Shown one piece after another: positions 53,676-63,966 of a stretch of 64,000 nt of DNA. The notes beneath the pieces were generated by a model. It searched no databases. It was given only the letters and a program-made list of their open reading frames with translations, and was not told the DNA's origin. The position numbers were made by a program, and so were the translations under genes. The stretch's first letter is position 1; every line of letters starts with the position of its first letter. Origin of the DNA: Beroe ovata (Eukaryota > Ctenophora > Nuda > Beroida > Beroidae); contig CAMPET010000002.1 of NCBI GenBank assembly GCA_946803715.1, positions 703,526 through 767,525 on the forward strand, read 5' to 3'.

Positions 53676-56600
53676 TCATATTTCCTTTGACTGTGTGTCT
53701 TTGGAGAGGATGAAGTTAACTGCAGCTGCATAGAAATCTTTCGAGATTGGATAGCAAGGGCCTTTGCAGACAAGACTTTCGCCACTGTAGAGTCTGACAG
53801 TCAATTCCTGGTCAGTATCTACAACTATTCCAGGAACAAAACAATCGTTCAGGTCATTCAGAGGACACAAGCAGTAACAGCCTACATCAATCTTCTCATC
53901 CGCTTTAGCTTGAGGCAATACCAGATGAGGATCTTGGACCATTGTTTTTTCATGGAGTGAAATACCAAACGCACGACCTGTAGCCTGTGTAACCAAAGCT
54001 TTCCGGAAATAGCCATCAGCGTTATCACGGACAACAACAAAAGAGCCAAGCAAAGAACTCTCAATATCTCTTATGAATTGGATATCCTCATGGTACTGCT
54101 CTTCAGATATGAGATACAGCTCTTCTCGGGGCACTTCTGCCTCAGTTTCATCATAGAACATGACTGTGTAGAACCATGTGTTACTACAGCCTACTACCCG
54201 AGCAGGAGCATAAGAAAACGAGTAGTCTGGATGCAGTCCAATAACATGACTTCCGGGATGGATCATCTCGTTATTGTCCTTCTCATTGCACAAAATGTGA
54301 TTTCGACTTATCTCTTCTTTCTGGCCCCAGTTGTCCTCAACAATGTACTTATCTAATTGTTTACCAGCAACCTTCCCTCTAAAGTACCAACCATCTTCAC
54401 TCCACCTAGCTAGAATCACTTCTCCATCTTTTGGGCCGTAATCTTCAACTTCTACTTTTCCAGGCCGCTTCTTGATCGATACTATGGAAGTCTCTGATGA
54501 GTCATCACTTGACTCATCAGAAGATGACTCGATATTTCCATCAAATATAACACTTGTATCTTCCTTTCCATCGACTGAAAGAAGATCTGTTTGTATTTGA
54601 GTTGAAGCAGACACTTTTAACTCTGGTATATCAATGAGTGGTAGGCAAGGAGGAAGCTTGCTATCCATATCCTTTTCTTGAAATACCATTAATTCTTCTT
54701 GATTGTATTTGACTTCCTCTAAATCATCCCAAAAGTCACTGGATATCTGAGTTTGGGCATGGGCATCCTGGCCACCAACTTGAGACCCACATTCCAAGGT
54801 TACCTTTATGACTGGCCCATATGTCTGTTCTTCCAGGTCTTCATTCAAATTTCCATCCAAGTCTTCTTCAGCATCATTTTTCAAATCATCCCTCTGATCA
54901 CTAGATTGTTTGGTCAGATCAAGTTCTTTGTCTGACAAGTTATCAATGTTTGACATTGGAGATTGCGTCATTTCATCAATACTACCATCATCATTGATAC
55001 TCATTGGCTTGTTGAGAACGAGATTAGACCGGAGAATCTCATCCAAACTCCCGGGAATGCTACCTTCCATATCATCACCACCTTCAGCAACTAGTCTCAA
55101 ACACTGTGCAGATCTCCTCCGAGACAGCAAGTCATAAATGTCATGGGAAGTTTTCATGTATCTGCTTCTGGTTATCTTAAATAGATCTCGTCTACATGCA
55201 AGAAGCTTCTCCCCAGTGAACAGTAGGATGGAGAATGAAGGTCCATTAAAGGGTGGCGCCACAACTAAACCAGGTGCTAGAACCTTCCTTGACGCCTCTT
55301 CCTTTTTCACATGGAGTAACACCAAAACATAATCACCTTCCTTCAGCGGAGGCCGAGATGTTGAACCATTTACAGGGAGGGCGGATGTGTGGGGAACACT
55401 TTGTCTGTCAAAGTCGTCAAATTCGATCTCCAGATGGTTCTTCCTTGTGTTTTTTATGACTGTTCCTAGATAATAAAATCCATCAACACTATTTTGAGCA
55501 ATGACTCTATACCCCAACATGAAGTTGTTACTTGGTCTAGCATTTTTCTTCAGCTTTTCTGCACCCTGAGCTTCATCAGGTTTAGCAACAATCAAACTGT
55601 CATTTTTCATTTTATCTTGTCTTGACCGTAACTGCTCACTTTGGGTAATGTAAAGTTTCCCAGCTTCAATCTCTTTGCACATGAGGTTAATTGTTTTCTT
55701 ACTAACTGGCCAATTACTATTTTCCAAAGCCTTTCGGAACTTGACACTATGGTCGTGGTAGCCGGGAGGTGCATCAGTTGATTCATCAAACTTGGTCTTC
55801 TCTTCATCACTTAACTTCTCCCATACAATCTCAGACACTTTTCTGTCAATTGCAGCAATCCTCTCTGTGACTTCGTTCTCATATGTAACTAAATCTACTG
55901 CTGCTGGGTTCACAAGACTAACACTGTCGGGATTGTTGGAATCTACGAAGGCGAAAGGCATGACTCCTTCATAAACTTTACTGTGAACTTTTTTCTTGAG
56001 TATATCCACATAGCCCGAGCTCTGTGTTATAACTGTTGGAGCAAGGGCATCCATGATAGTTAGTTTATGTGCTGCAAGCCCATGCTTCTTCAACCATCTA
56101 GCAGCATTAAATGAACCATTATTACGTGGTGATCGCACCCTCTTTACCTTCTTTTGCTTGGCAACTTTCTTGTTGGATTCAGTTCCTAGTTCCTCACATG
56201 TTTTCAATAGATCAGCCATTCTATTTATGTCACTGTTACCTGTTTCAAGCTCCTTCATCAGGAGTTGAATCTCTGGCAGCGTGATCTCTTCGGCTGAGAC
56301 AGAATGATGCTTGCCTCCAGATTTATTGGCAATGGATGCTAGAAAGCCATTTGAAGCTCTATCTTGGCAATTGAACGAAATTGTATGAATTGGTATCTGT
56401 GAGAACCATTTCATTTTTTCAATTACATGATGTTCAGGGAGATCAGAACTGCCATCACTAAGTAAATAAATGCCTTGCACACCATCAAGATCATTGGCTA
56501 GTTCGAGAGCATCCAGTATGTTTGTTGTTCCAGAACATTTCAGTGAGTCACACCATATACCAGCAGCTTGAAGTGTCTCAGGGGTGACCCGTTCCAGAGT

Positions 56601-58028
56601 TTTACTGAATAACTGCACATGGCCACCAAAAGATATAAAATTGAATCTTGTTTTCATAGGCAATTGCTCTTCTATCAGTTTCTTAAGTCTTTCTTTGAGA
56701 TATGGTAGGTGGGGTTCCATGCTGCAACTCATATCTAATAGAATGCAAACATTGTCTTCTGTCAAGATGCCAAAGTCAACTTTGCTACTCTCCTTCATAG
56801 ATACAATCCTTGATTCAATCATAGAGATAACATTCTCAACTTTTGATTTGTATTTCTCAAAAAAGTTCTTATTTATCATGACATGCTTTGTCTCACCATT
56901 CCACCATGTGATATGAGCAAACTTGTGACAATATTTTGCATCAATAACTTTTAAACCATCAGTTCCTGACAGTATTTTATTGCAATGACTGAACGATTGA
57001 TGAGCTAATGCATCAAAAAATCTGAGTGAATTCTTCTTCAGTCCATGCAATTCTAGCCATTCTTCAGAACTCATTTCATATTCTGCTTTACATTTTGGTA
57101 CTTGGCAAATAAGAGCTTTGCTGCTACCTGTTTTATGTTCTATCTCAAGTCTAAGGGCGGTTATTTCAGCCAATATGTCTCTTGCACAATTGAGCTCACC
57201 AACTAATAGTTTCAGTTCTTCATTGTCCTCTTCACACTCTGTCTTAGGATATTTGTGCCACTTGCCACCAGAGTTGGCAGCTAACTCTGTTAAAATGCTT
57301 GAATAGATTCCCACAGCACAGCCATAAATGCATGTGTTGATAGGTATATTAAGATCTTTCAATTTATTGTAGTTATCAGGATCAGCAGTTTCAGAACCTT
57401 GTACTAAAAGATAAATACTTTCCACATCTCTTATTGACAGGTCCACCATCTCCCTCATCAATTTGACAGGTGGTTGTTGTGAGAGTACAAATGCAAGAGC
57501 TTGTCTTAAACTTTCTTTTGAAACATGTTTCATCTCCTGAAAGCATTGCACTTTTGTATCACCAAGTCGAATGATGTTAAATGAATCTATTTCAACAACT
57601 TGTTCTCTAAGAATGCCAGCAAAGGAATTACAGAAGTTGCTAAAAGCAGCATTCCCTCTTTCATAACTATCCATGATAAGTAGTACATTTTTCTCAGTAA
57701 TGACACCTAATTCGCTTCTGCTTCCACTCTTTAACCATGTAATTCTTTCTTGGATGTTTCTGATCAAAGTTTGGAGGGAAGCTTCTTCATCCAGAAGACA
57801 TTTCACTCCTCCTGTCAAGTAATATTTACTTCCATCTTTCAATACAACATTGCTGTACAAGTCTTGATTATATTTAGGCTTCACATTCTTTTTCACTGAA
57901 TCAACAAATTCTGGAACTGCCTTGAATCCCATTTTGTTGAGAATTTGGGTGTGTGTAAGTTGACATGCTTTTATACCATTATCTTGGATCCAGTATCTGG
58001 AGCATATCAGCTGCTGAGTTTTATTCAT
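53676..58028 (-). CDS. VWA3-like protein: von Willebrand A domains plus tudor-like (DUF4537) domains, intronless CDS
   Basis: 1450 residues from the ATG at 58028-58026, which lies 8 nt after a CTTGGCAG acceptor. A TTG five codons upstream was not used. A first VWA-like fold at about 85-260 lacks a proper MIDAS (IMDSYERG). The second, at about 420-590, has LLDMSCSM near 431 and SGTTN further on, so its metal site looks intact. A tudor-like domain follows at about 838 (VDGFYYLGTVIK). A long acidic linker has Ser/Asp runs near 1160-1180. Further tudor-like units start near 1198, 1256 and 1326 (DGWYFRGKV, YAPARVVG, DGYFRKALV). The arrangement is close to VWA3B. Its biochemical role is unknown; the family is expressed in ciliated cells. 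Vertebrate VWA3 genes have many introns, so the single exon is notable. Confidence 0.8.
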   Translation of the reverse strand: MNKTQQLICSRYWIQDNGIKACQLTHTQILNKMGFKAVPEFVDSVKKNVKPKYNQDLYSNVVLKDGSKYYLTGGVKCLLDEEASLQTLIRNIQERITWLKSGSRSELGVITEKNVLLIMDSYERGNAAFSNFCNSFAGILREQVVEIDSFNIIRLGDTKVQCFQEMKHVSKESLRQALAFVLSQQPPVKLMREMVDLSIRDVESIYLLVQGSETADPDNYNKLKDLNIPINTCIYGCAVGIYSSILTELAANSGGKWHKYPKTECEEDNEELKLLVGELNCARDILAEITALRLEIEHKTGSSKALICQVPKCKAEYEMSSEEWLELHGLKKNSLRFFDALAHQSFSHCNKILSGTDGLKVIDAKYCHKFAHITWWNGETKHVMINKNFFEKYKSKVENVISMIESRIVSMKESSKVDFGILTEDNVCILLDMSCSMEPHLPYLKERLKKLIEEQLPMKTRFNFISFGGHVQLFSKTLERVTPETLQAAGIWCDSLKCSGTTNILDALELANDLDGVQGIYLLSDGSSDLPEHHVIEKMKWFSQIPIHTISFNCQDRASNGFLASIANKSGGKHHSVSAEEITLPEIQLLMKELETGNSDINRMADLLKTCEELGTESNKKVAKQKKVKRVRSPRNNGSFNAARWLKKHGLAAHKLTIMDALAPTVITQSSGYVDILKKKVHSKVYEGVMPFAFVDSNNPDSVSLVNPAAVDLVTYENEVTERIAAIDRKVSEIVWEKLSDEEKTKFDESTDAPPGYHDHSVKFRKALENSNWPVSKKTINLMCKEIEAGKLYITQSEQLRSRQDKMKNDSLIVAKPDEAQGAEKLKKNARPSNNFMLGYRVIAQNSVDGFYYLGTVIKNTRKNHLEIEFDDFDRQSVPHTSALPVNGSTSRPPLKEGDYVLVLLHVKKEEASRKVLAPGLVVAPPFNGPSFSILLFTGEKLLACRRDLFKITRSRYMKTSHDIYDLLSRRRSAQCLRLVAEGGDDMEGSIPGSLDEILRSNLVLNKPMSINDDGSIDEMTQSPMSNIDNLSDKELDLTKQSSDQRDDLKNDAEEDLDGNLNEDLEEQTYGPVIKVTLECGSQVGGQDAHAQTQISSDFWDDLEEVKYNQEELMVFQEKDMDSKLPPCLPLIDIPELKVSASTQIQTDLLSVDGKEDTSVIFDGNIESSSDESSDDSSETSIVSIKKRPGKVEVEDYGPKDGEVILARWSEDGWYFRGKVAGKQLDKYIVEDNWGQKEEISRNHILCNEKDNNEMIHPGSHVIGLHPDYSFSYAPARVVGCSNTWFYTVMFYDETEAEVPREELYLISEEQYHEDIQFIRDIESSLLGSFVVVRDNADGYFRKALVTQATGRAFGISLHEKTMVQDPHLVLPQAKADEKIDVGCYCLCPLNDLNDCFVPGIVVDTDQELTVRLYSGESLVCKGPCYPISKDFYAAAVNFILSKDTQSKEI

Positions 58029-58284
58029 CTTTAACACTGCCAAGGATGAATCATAGTTAAATCTAGAAAGATTTTGGTTAAGTGGCTATCTATGAGTTGA
58101 TTTGATGATGTCATGAATGAGACTCAAGAGGTATGACACATTGATCACAAATCAAACCTTTCACACCCCACTAATCAACTGACAGTTATGAGGTTATGTT
58201 TATAAATTAGAACCTGTGATGTACAATTGATACACTCCCGAATAAATAAGACAAAAGGATGCTTAATTAGAACACCATCATGTC

Positions 58285-58388
58285 TTGTCTGGCGATGCTA
58301 GACCGCTGATGCAAGCCGCGATGCAAGCTGATGCAGGCCGCGCGAGCGCAATACGAATTTCTCGACAGGGTCTATCATCGATCGACAA
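58285..58388. mobile_element. Family 3 MITE, 104 bp, with 9-bp target-site duplication
   Basis: Starts TTGTCTGGCGATGCTAGACC and ends in the inverse GGTCTATCATCGATCGACAA, so about 20-bp imperfect inverted ends. CATCATGTC flanks it on both sides (58276-58284 and 58389-58397). It has no coding capacity. A 9-bp duplication is typical of Mutator-like transposases. Confidence 0.8.
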
Positions 58389-58397
58389 CATCATGTC

Positions 58398-58794
58398 CAC
58401 AATCAAACCTACTTCAAATTCAATAAAGGAGCACCAGGCAACACTTAGGCCATCATACTTTGTCAATCAATGATAATCAAGAATTTTATTGCGCTTTTCA
58501 GCTTGCATGAGTGGTCTAGCATCACCAGACAAATTTTGATTGATCAGAATTTAGAGCTTTAATATCCACAATTAGGCCATCTCTGCGGATAATGGTGGAC
58601 TTGCCCAATTGTCTGAATTTCGTTTCCCTGCATAGCATAGATTAGTTATTGACACAATTTTTCAAGTGAGTCAATAAGAATGTGCCCACGAATTTTTTGA
58701 ACTGTGAACATAGATCAATAACATGAACTTCATAACCACTGTATGTTTCAGATATGAAAACAAATAACAAATAAATAGAATAAATTACATATTC
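58398..58794. other. Spacer between two MITEs
   Basis: AT-rich. No gene is seen. Confidence 0.4.
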
Positions 58795-58803
58795 CATATC
58801 AAC

Positions 58804-58892
58804 TTGTAGGATTTTACCCTACCGTCGGTGCGCGCGATTTTCAATCCGCCCCGATAAAATCCCGCCAGCAAGGGTAGGGTGAAATCCTACAA
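58804..58892. mobile_element. Family 2 MITE, 89 bp, with 9-bp target-site duplication
   Basis: TTGTAGGATTTTACCCTAC on the left and GTAGGGTGAAATCCTACAA on the right are inverted ends. CATATCAAC flanks it on both sides (58795-58803 and 58893-58901). This complete copy defines the family that is rearranged at 5303-5567 and 41765-41970. Confidence 0.85.
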
Positions 58893-59195
58893 CATATCAA
58901 CATGTATGTCTGCCCTGAAATAGCAAATTTTGTTTGAAACATAGTTATTGTTATACATTTTAGCTCGTTACAAAGAAATATCTATGCTCCCAATTCCCTG
59001 TGTTTGTCAAATGTTACCTGACCTGTCCACTTACGACATGGACAAAACGCTCCATGCCACCAATCCGCCCTCTGACGAGCGTTCGCGTTAAGTTTTGCCG
59101 CTTTAAGTTTCGTCAATTCACGCAATAAGTTAGGATCATTTTGCATGCGCCGCTAATTCATCAGCAGCGCATATAAAATTTTAAATTATTGCGTG

Positions 59196-59347
59196 CTGGC
59201 CCTATGTGAACTGTCCACTGTTTCTTGCGCGGCGCGCGCTTTCATCGAAAGTCGGAACTGTTCCGGCCTTCGATGAAGGCGTGCGCGCCGCGCGCAGTGG
59301 ACACAGTGGACAGATATAAAAAACATATATAACATCATATCCGGCAA
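59196..59347. repeat. Family 1 hairpin element, diverged copy
   Basis: CTGTCCACTGTTTCTTGCGC on the left, a central TTCATCGAAAG/CTTCGATGAAG palindrome and GTGGACAGATATAA to ATCCGGCAA on the right. The right arm is split by an AT-rich insert. Confidence 0.65.
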
Positions 59348-59488
59348 TTGCGTGCAATTGCAAAATGCAAAACCAAATAAACTTCTTTTGTGCTACAAAA
59401 GGATTAATCACAGGGTAACTGTTATAGTGTTATGCTCAATCTTCTTTTCTAAATAGTTGCCAGATTCAATTCTATACGCCTTAAAACT

Positions 59489-59780
59489 TCATTTGACAAT
59501 TGACATTTCCCAAAATTTACCACTCCCCAATTTACTTTTAAAATCATTCATCGAGGTGGCATTCCGAACATCACTTGGAAGCTTATTCCAATACATCATA
59601 ACACGATCATTAATAAAATTCCTAAAGAGACATGAAATTTGTGTACCTTTGCTCTTCCTAGACTTACACACTTCATACCTGATCTACTAAAATTGAACAC
59701 ACCACTTAAATTTGATACTCCATAACAAACTTTGAAAACTTCAATCAATAAAATTTTGACATATCGTTTGGACATCATCT
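59489..59780 (-). mobile_element. 3' fragment of a LINE reverse transcriptase
   Basis: Two overlapping minus frames give KILLIEVFKVCYGVSNL and then FINDRVMMYWNKLPSDVRNA with FKSKL. This order (IEVFKxxNG, then RVVxxWNxLP, then FKxxLD) is the usual C-terminal end of CR1/L2/Jockey-type reverse transcriptases. The frame changes in the middle, so the copy is dead and truncated at its 5' side. Confidence 0.7.
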
Positions 59781-60509
59781 ATTTTGTCCGTTAATATATG
59801 TAACTTATCAACACTACTTATCAACACTACTTACAATCAAATTTGAGAAGCGAGGGCCACACTTTGTGGAGATCGTGAAGAAGAGACAATAATGTCTTGA
59901 AACTGTCAGTAGATTTGTGGTCAAAAAGTGTGTGGGTTTGATTCAATTGACTTTGTATCACTGTCTACAATGTTCAATCATCTGAAGCAATATATGTAAT
60001 TTATTTTATTTATCCTGAAGATGGAGTTTTATTCTATTTATCCTGAAGATGGAGTTTTAGCATAAATTAGTTTTAATTACAAAACTGTCAGTTGATTAGT
60101 AGGGTGTATAAGGTTCGATTCATGATCAATGTGTCATAGAACCTTCTCAAAGATATTCTATTTATTCTTTCCTCTAATATTTGGATATCATTCATAGAAT
60201 ATCACTTATATCCTCAATCCTCATTCCATATTATCATGGAGATTGATGTCTCAAAAGAATATTTCTTTTTGATCACAGGTGATTTTGATCAATCTCATTA
60301 TATTTACAGGGAATATTTTCTTCCATTTAATCTTGTGTATCTAATCCTGAAGAATTTAATAATTAATATTGAATGTATGAAGGATCTTTACTAGGATCTT
60401 TACCAAAGCTATGCCATCTTTATGCTCTTTCATAATTAATGCGACTCTGATGTGACCAATGTATTAACCAAGATACATATAGATATAATTCTCAAACTGT
60501 ATATTTCAG
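59781..60509. other. Spacer upstream of the ZnT5-like gene
   Basis: AT-rich, with a direct duplication of TATTTATCCTGAAGATGGAG near 60010-60055. No gene is seen. Confidence 0.5.
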
Positions 60510-60514
60510 CCAAA

Positions 60515-62854
60515 ATGTTGAGCAGAGGAAGTGACAAAAATCAGAATCTTGGACGAATTGGACAAAGCAAGATAGCACCATTTCTCCTAATGCTCGTTTT
60601 CAGCAAATTGTTCTTTGTCAGTGGGACATTTGTTTCTTTTGATATCTTACAATCAGCATCACTTGTTCAGGTCATCTCTACTCAATTGATATGCAGTGCC
60701 ATCTTATATACACTTTTGTATCAACCAAGAAATGTCCTTAGAACTATCTCAAAGGAAAATCTTATTAAACTGTTGCTGAATTCAGTGTGGTATGGATCTG
60801 TAATGTTACTTTGGGGAACAGGGCTTAGATTAGTTGGACCTATTCGAGCTGTTTTATTGTTTGATCATCATGAAACTGTGGTCGTTGCCTGTATATCCTA
60901 TTTAATTGCTGGCAATGACAAAAACAAATCTCGAGGGGCAATGCTTTTCATTGCTGGATTGATTATGCTTCTTTTCCTGGATAACGATGCAGCTCTGGAT
61001 CATCACACTGAGTCTAGTGATGAAGGGTATGTAGCTCATATGTTGTATGCTATGTTTGATCAACTTGGGGTTCCTGACCATAAGCACGGGGTTCTTGTTC
61101 TCATTTTGGCTTTGGTTCTGTCAGCATTACAAAGAACATTCCAGAAAAAGCTTGCTGTTGAGATGGGTGGAAACAAAAAGCTCCATTCCTTGACTGTTTT
61201 GATTTCTGGTTTGATCTTGTTTATCCCTTCCATACTTCAGATGTCCAACAGCACAAATTCTGTAGGCCATTGGGTAGTATCAATCCTACCATGGTCTATT
61301 CTTATCAGCATAAGTGTTGTTGCCAATAATGTAATTGACAGTTTAACTGTGAGTAAACTGGACACTAATAGGGTAGTGAAATATAGTGCAATAATATCTT
61401 CACTGGTGACACTATTGATTGGGTACTTCTGGCATGGTCCACTGATAGTTGTATCTGGCATGGAAGCAATGCATCATCACATATCTGGAGGAGTTCTCAT
61501 AGCAACTATCCTTTTGACATTGGCAACTTTGAGGCTGTCAAAGCATTCCTCGCCCCATAGTGGTACATTTATTGGGTATGCAGAATCTGGTTTACCTATG
61601 TATGCTTTCGACAAGAAAGACGTCTCCTCCAAATTCATGCCATTTGTCATTACTACCTTGAATCAGATTATGAATAGTGCAGATTCCAGGCAAATATTCT
61701 ATTTTCTGTGCATAAATCTCTTCTTCTGTGGTGTTGAATTGCTCTATGGAATATGGACTAACTCACTTGGGCTTATTTCGGATGGATTCCACATGCTTTT
61801 TGACTGTGCAGCTCTCTTTGTTGGTCTCCTGGCTGCTCTGATGCAGAAGTGGCCCAAAACTCGAGTTTATTCCTATGGATTTGCTAGAGTCGACATGCTT
61901 TCCGGCTATGTCAACGGACTCCTGCTATGTGTTGTAGCATTCTTTGTATTCACAGAAGCACTAGAAAGACTGTTTGACCCACCTGAAATCAGCACGGACC
62001 GTCTATTCGTAGTCTCAGTTGCTGGACTAGTGGTGAATCTCATTGGAATATTTGCATTCAGTCACGCTCACTCCCATGGAGGGGCTCCTTGTGCAGGACA
62101 CAATTCTCCGCCCGACTCTAAGGGTGAACATATCCATAATGGAGGTCATGGTCACAGTCATGGAGGTCATGGTGACTGTCATGGAGGTCATGGTCACAGT
62201 CACGGAGGTCATGGTCATAGCCATGGATCTAATCCCAGTGGAGGTAGCAATCATGGGCACAGCCATGGTGGGGGCAGTAATCATGGACACAGCCACGAAG
62301 AAAAGAATGCTGAGAATAGGAATTTGCAGGGAGTGTTTTTGCACATCATGGCCGATACCCTAGGAAGTGTTGGAGTGATCATGTCATCATTGTTTATTGA
62401 ATATTTCGGATGGTACAGATCCGATCCATTGTGTTCTATGGTGATCGCAATTCTCATATTCCTTTCTGTCATACCTCTTCTCAAAGATTCAGTTCTCGTG
62501 TTGTTACAACGTGTCCCGAAGGAGGACGAAGGTGCGTTTTACACTGCACTCGACAAGATATCAAAACTGGAAAACGTTGTTAACATCTATGATCCGCATC
62601 TTTGGCACTACTCAAGTATTGTTAAAGTTGTCTCAATAAGAATATACGTCAATGCTCGAGCAAATGAGCAGAAAATCATATCAGAATCAACGGATATTCT
62701 GCAAGATAGCGGTTTCTCAGAATGCAGTATTCAAGTCGACAAAGAACTATTCAGAAAGGCTCTTCAGTCTTATGGACCATCACTCCTCGATTCTGCTGAT
62801 AAATACAATATAGGAGTTTATTCTAGGAATGAAAATATCCTGAACTTTAACTAG
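60515..62854 (+). CDS. SLC30A5: Zinc transporter ZnT5-like (SLC30A5), cation diffusion facilitator, intronless CDS
   Basis: 779 residues from the ATG at 60515, 5 nt after TATATTTCAG. The frame is open back to 60452, but the extra residues lie before the acceptor. The N-terminal half (about 1-380) has many membrane segments and the ZnT5-specific stretches RAVLLFDHHE, LLFLDNDAALDHH and GVPDHKHGVLVL. The CDF part starts at DSRQIFYFLC. Its two zinc-site HxxxD motifs are SDGFHMLFD (about 422-430) and HIMADTLGS (about 610). A loop at about 525-595 has repeated GHSHGG/GHGHSHG units for zinc capture. ZnT5 works in the early secretory pathway, usually as a heterodimer with ZnT6, and loads zinc into enzymes such as alkaline phosphatases. 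Human SLC30A5 has many introns; this copy has none in its CDS. No frame damage is seen. Confidence 0.93.
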   Translation: MLSRGSDKNQNLGRIGQSKIAPFLLMLVFSKLFFVSGTFVSFDILQSASLVQVISTQLICSAILYTLLYQPRNVLRTISKENLIKLLLNSVWYGSVMLLWGTGLRLVGPIRAVLLFDHHETVVVACISYLIAGNDKNKSRGAMLFIAGLIMLLFLDNDAALDHHTESSDEGYVAHMLYAMFDQLGVPDHKHGVLVLILALVLSALQRTFQKKLAVEMGGNKKLHSLTVLISGLILFIPSILQMSNSTNSVGHWVVSILPWSILISISVVANNVIDSLTVSKLDTNRVVKYSAIISSLVTLLIGYFWHGPLIVVSGMEAMHHHISGGVLIATILLTLATLRLSKHSSPHSGTFIGYAESGLPMYAFDKKDVSSKFMPFVITTLNQIMNSADSRQIFYFLCINLFFCGVELLYGIWTNSLGLISDGFHMLFDCAALFVGLLAALMQKWPKTRVYSYGFARVDMLSGYVNGLLLCVVAFFVFTEALERLFDPPEISTDRLFVVSVAGLVVNLIGIFAFSHAHSHGGAPCAGHNSPPDSKGEHIHNGGHGHSHGGHGDCHGGHGHSHGGHGHSHGSNPSGGSNHGHSHGGGSNHGHSHEEKNAENRNLQGVFLHIMADTLGSVGVIMSSLFIEYFGWYRSDPLCSMVIAILIFLSVIPLLKDSVLVLLQRVPKEDEGAFYTALDKISKLENVVNIYDPHLWHYSSIVKVVSIRIYVNARANEQKIISESTDILQDSGFSECSIQVDKELFRKALQSYGPSLLDSADKYNIGVYSRNENILNFN

Positions 62855-63182
62855 GGGTCACTGTTACTGGGGAGGGTAATTATTTCAGATTATTGAAATG
62901 TAGTAATTTAATCATTGTAAAAGTTTTGATTCTTGAATGGTTGCACAATTCGAAGAGGCATTTCTATGCTGAGTTTGTGACACGGATATTTAATCGATTG
63001 ACTGAATTAACGAAAAATTGAATGAAACTTTTCCAATTTTATGTGTCATGACTTCGTTTTTATGTGTCCTAACCCCTCTCCTGATACGAATATGTCATCA
63101 CAATCATTCTCCCTGAAGTTGCGGTCAGAGCTGCCATTATTTACAGCTTATCATATCTGATTTGTTCAGGTATAGTCTAGCT
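62855..63182. other. Spacer between the ZnT5-like gene and the last gene
   Basis: Short AT-rich region ending in the TTTGTTCAG acceptor at 63161-63169. Confidence 0.5.
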
Positions 63183-63547
63183 ATGGCGAAGGTCGGTTTT
63201 ATGAAACAGCGTGAACCAGATCCCTCTGTGACACGGCTTGACAAGGATGATAGCTGTGAGTCACTTCATCACACTTTGTCCCCACATGGAAATATATTTC
63301 CTACTTGTCTATTACAGATTTACCCCTGATGATGTAGTTCAGTAAATATGACGTATATCTAATGCAATACACTTTCGCAGCCTTTTGGAGCGACTCCTTC
63401 AACCTCGATTTTGAGGATGATCTGCTGAAGGACCTGAACACGTTGCCGAGTTTGTACGATAACTCGTACCTTACTCTAGACCTCATGGAGGATCCTCTTC
63501 TTATGGACACCTCAGTTATCGATACTCCCGCCCCGTCCGATATTGAT
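63183..63547 (+). CDS. 5' end of an unidentified gene with an acidic N-terminus (partial)
   Basis: Exon 1, 63183-63255, follows a CTGATTTGTTCAG acceptor by 13 nt. It joins in phase to exon 2, 63381-63547, which ends at GTAAGT. The 80 residues seen (MAKVGFMKQREPDPSVTRLD, then FWSDSFNLDFEDDLLKDLNT and more) are rich in Asp, Glu, Leu and Phe. This is typical of an acidic activation domain, such as those at the start of ATF6/CREB3-type bZIP factors. The rest of the gene lies beyond the window, so the family is not assigned. Confidence 0.55.
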
Positions 63548-63933
63548 GTAAGTCATGTTGTCACAAAGTCAGCGCTCAGGGCTGTGTTGGTTACGGCCTT
63601 TACGGGCGAATGTAGACTCTCAGGGTTCGAACTTCGGAAATCGGAGTCCGTATTTGCTCCAATTTGAAAATTGGAGGGTTTGATGTTTTATACCCTCCGT
63701 ACTCATCTCACGAATTGGTCTATAAATCCTGAGTTCTATTCGTGTTTCTCACTTCTCAATTAGCGATATGAAATGTACATTTTGTACTGGAAAGTATACA
63801 TTTTGCACCTATATTACGGGGACCCTTTTTATTACAAGCATTGTCAATTTGTGTACACCTGTGAGCAGACTGACCAGTAGTGCGTCGCGTAGCAACCCAC
63901 GTGACAGGTCACGTGACCGTGGCATTGTCACAC

Positions 63934-63965
<32 letters not shown>
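63934..63965. repeat. (TG)n microsatellite
   Basis: About 15 TG units in the last visible intron, 20 bp after paired CACGTG sites at 63898 and 63910. Confidence 0.9.

Positions 63966-63966
<1 letters not shown>

Noticed and set aside
62027-62363. Open frames on both strands over the ZnT5 histidine loop (repeats of VMVTVMEV and of TSMTVTM)
   Set aside because: They arise from the GGTCATGGTCACAGTCATGG-type repeats in the alternative frames of the His-rich loop.
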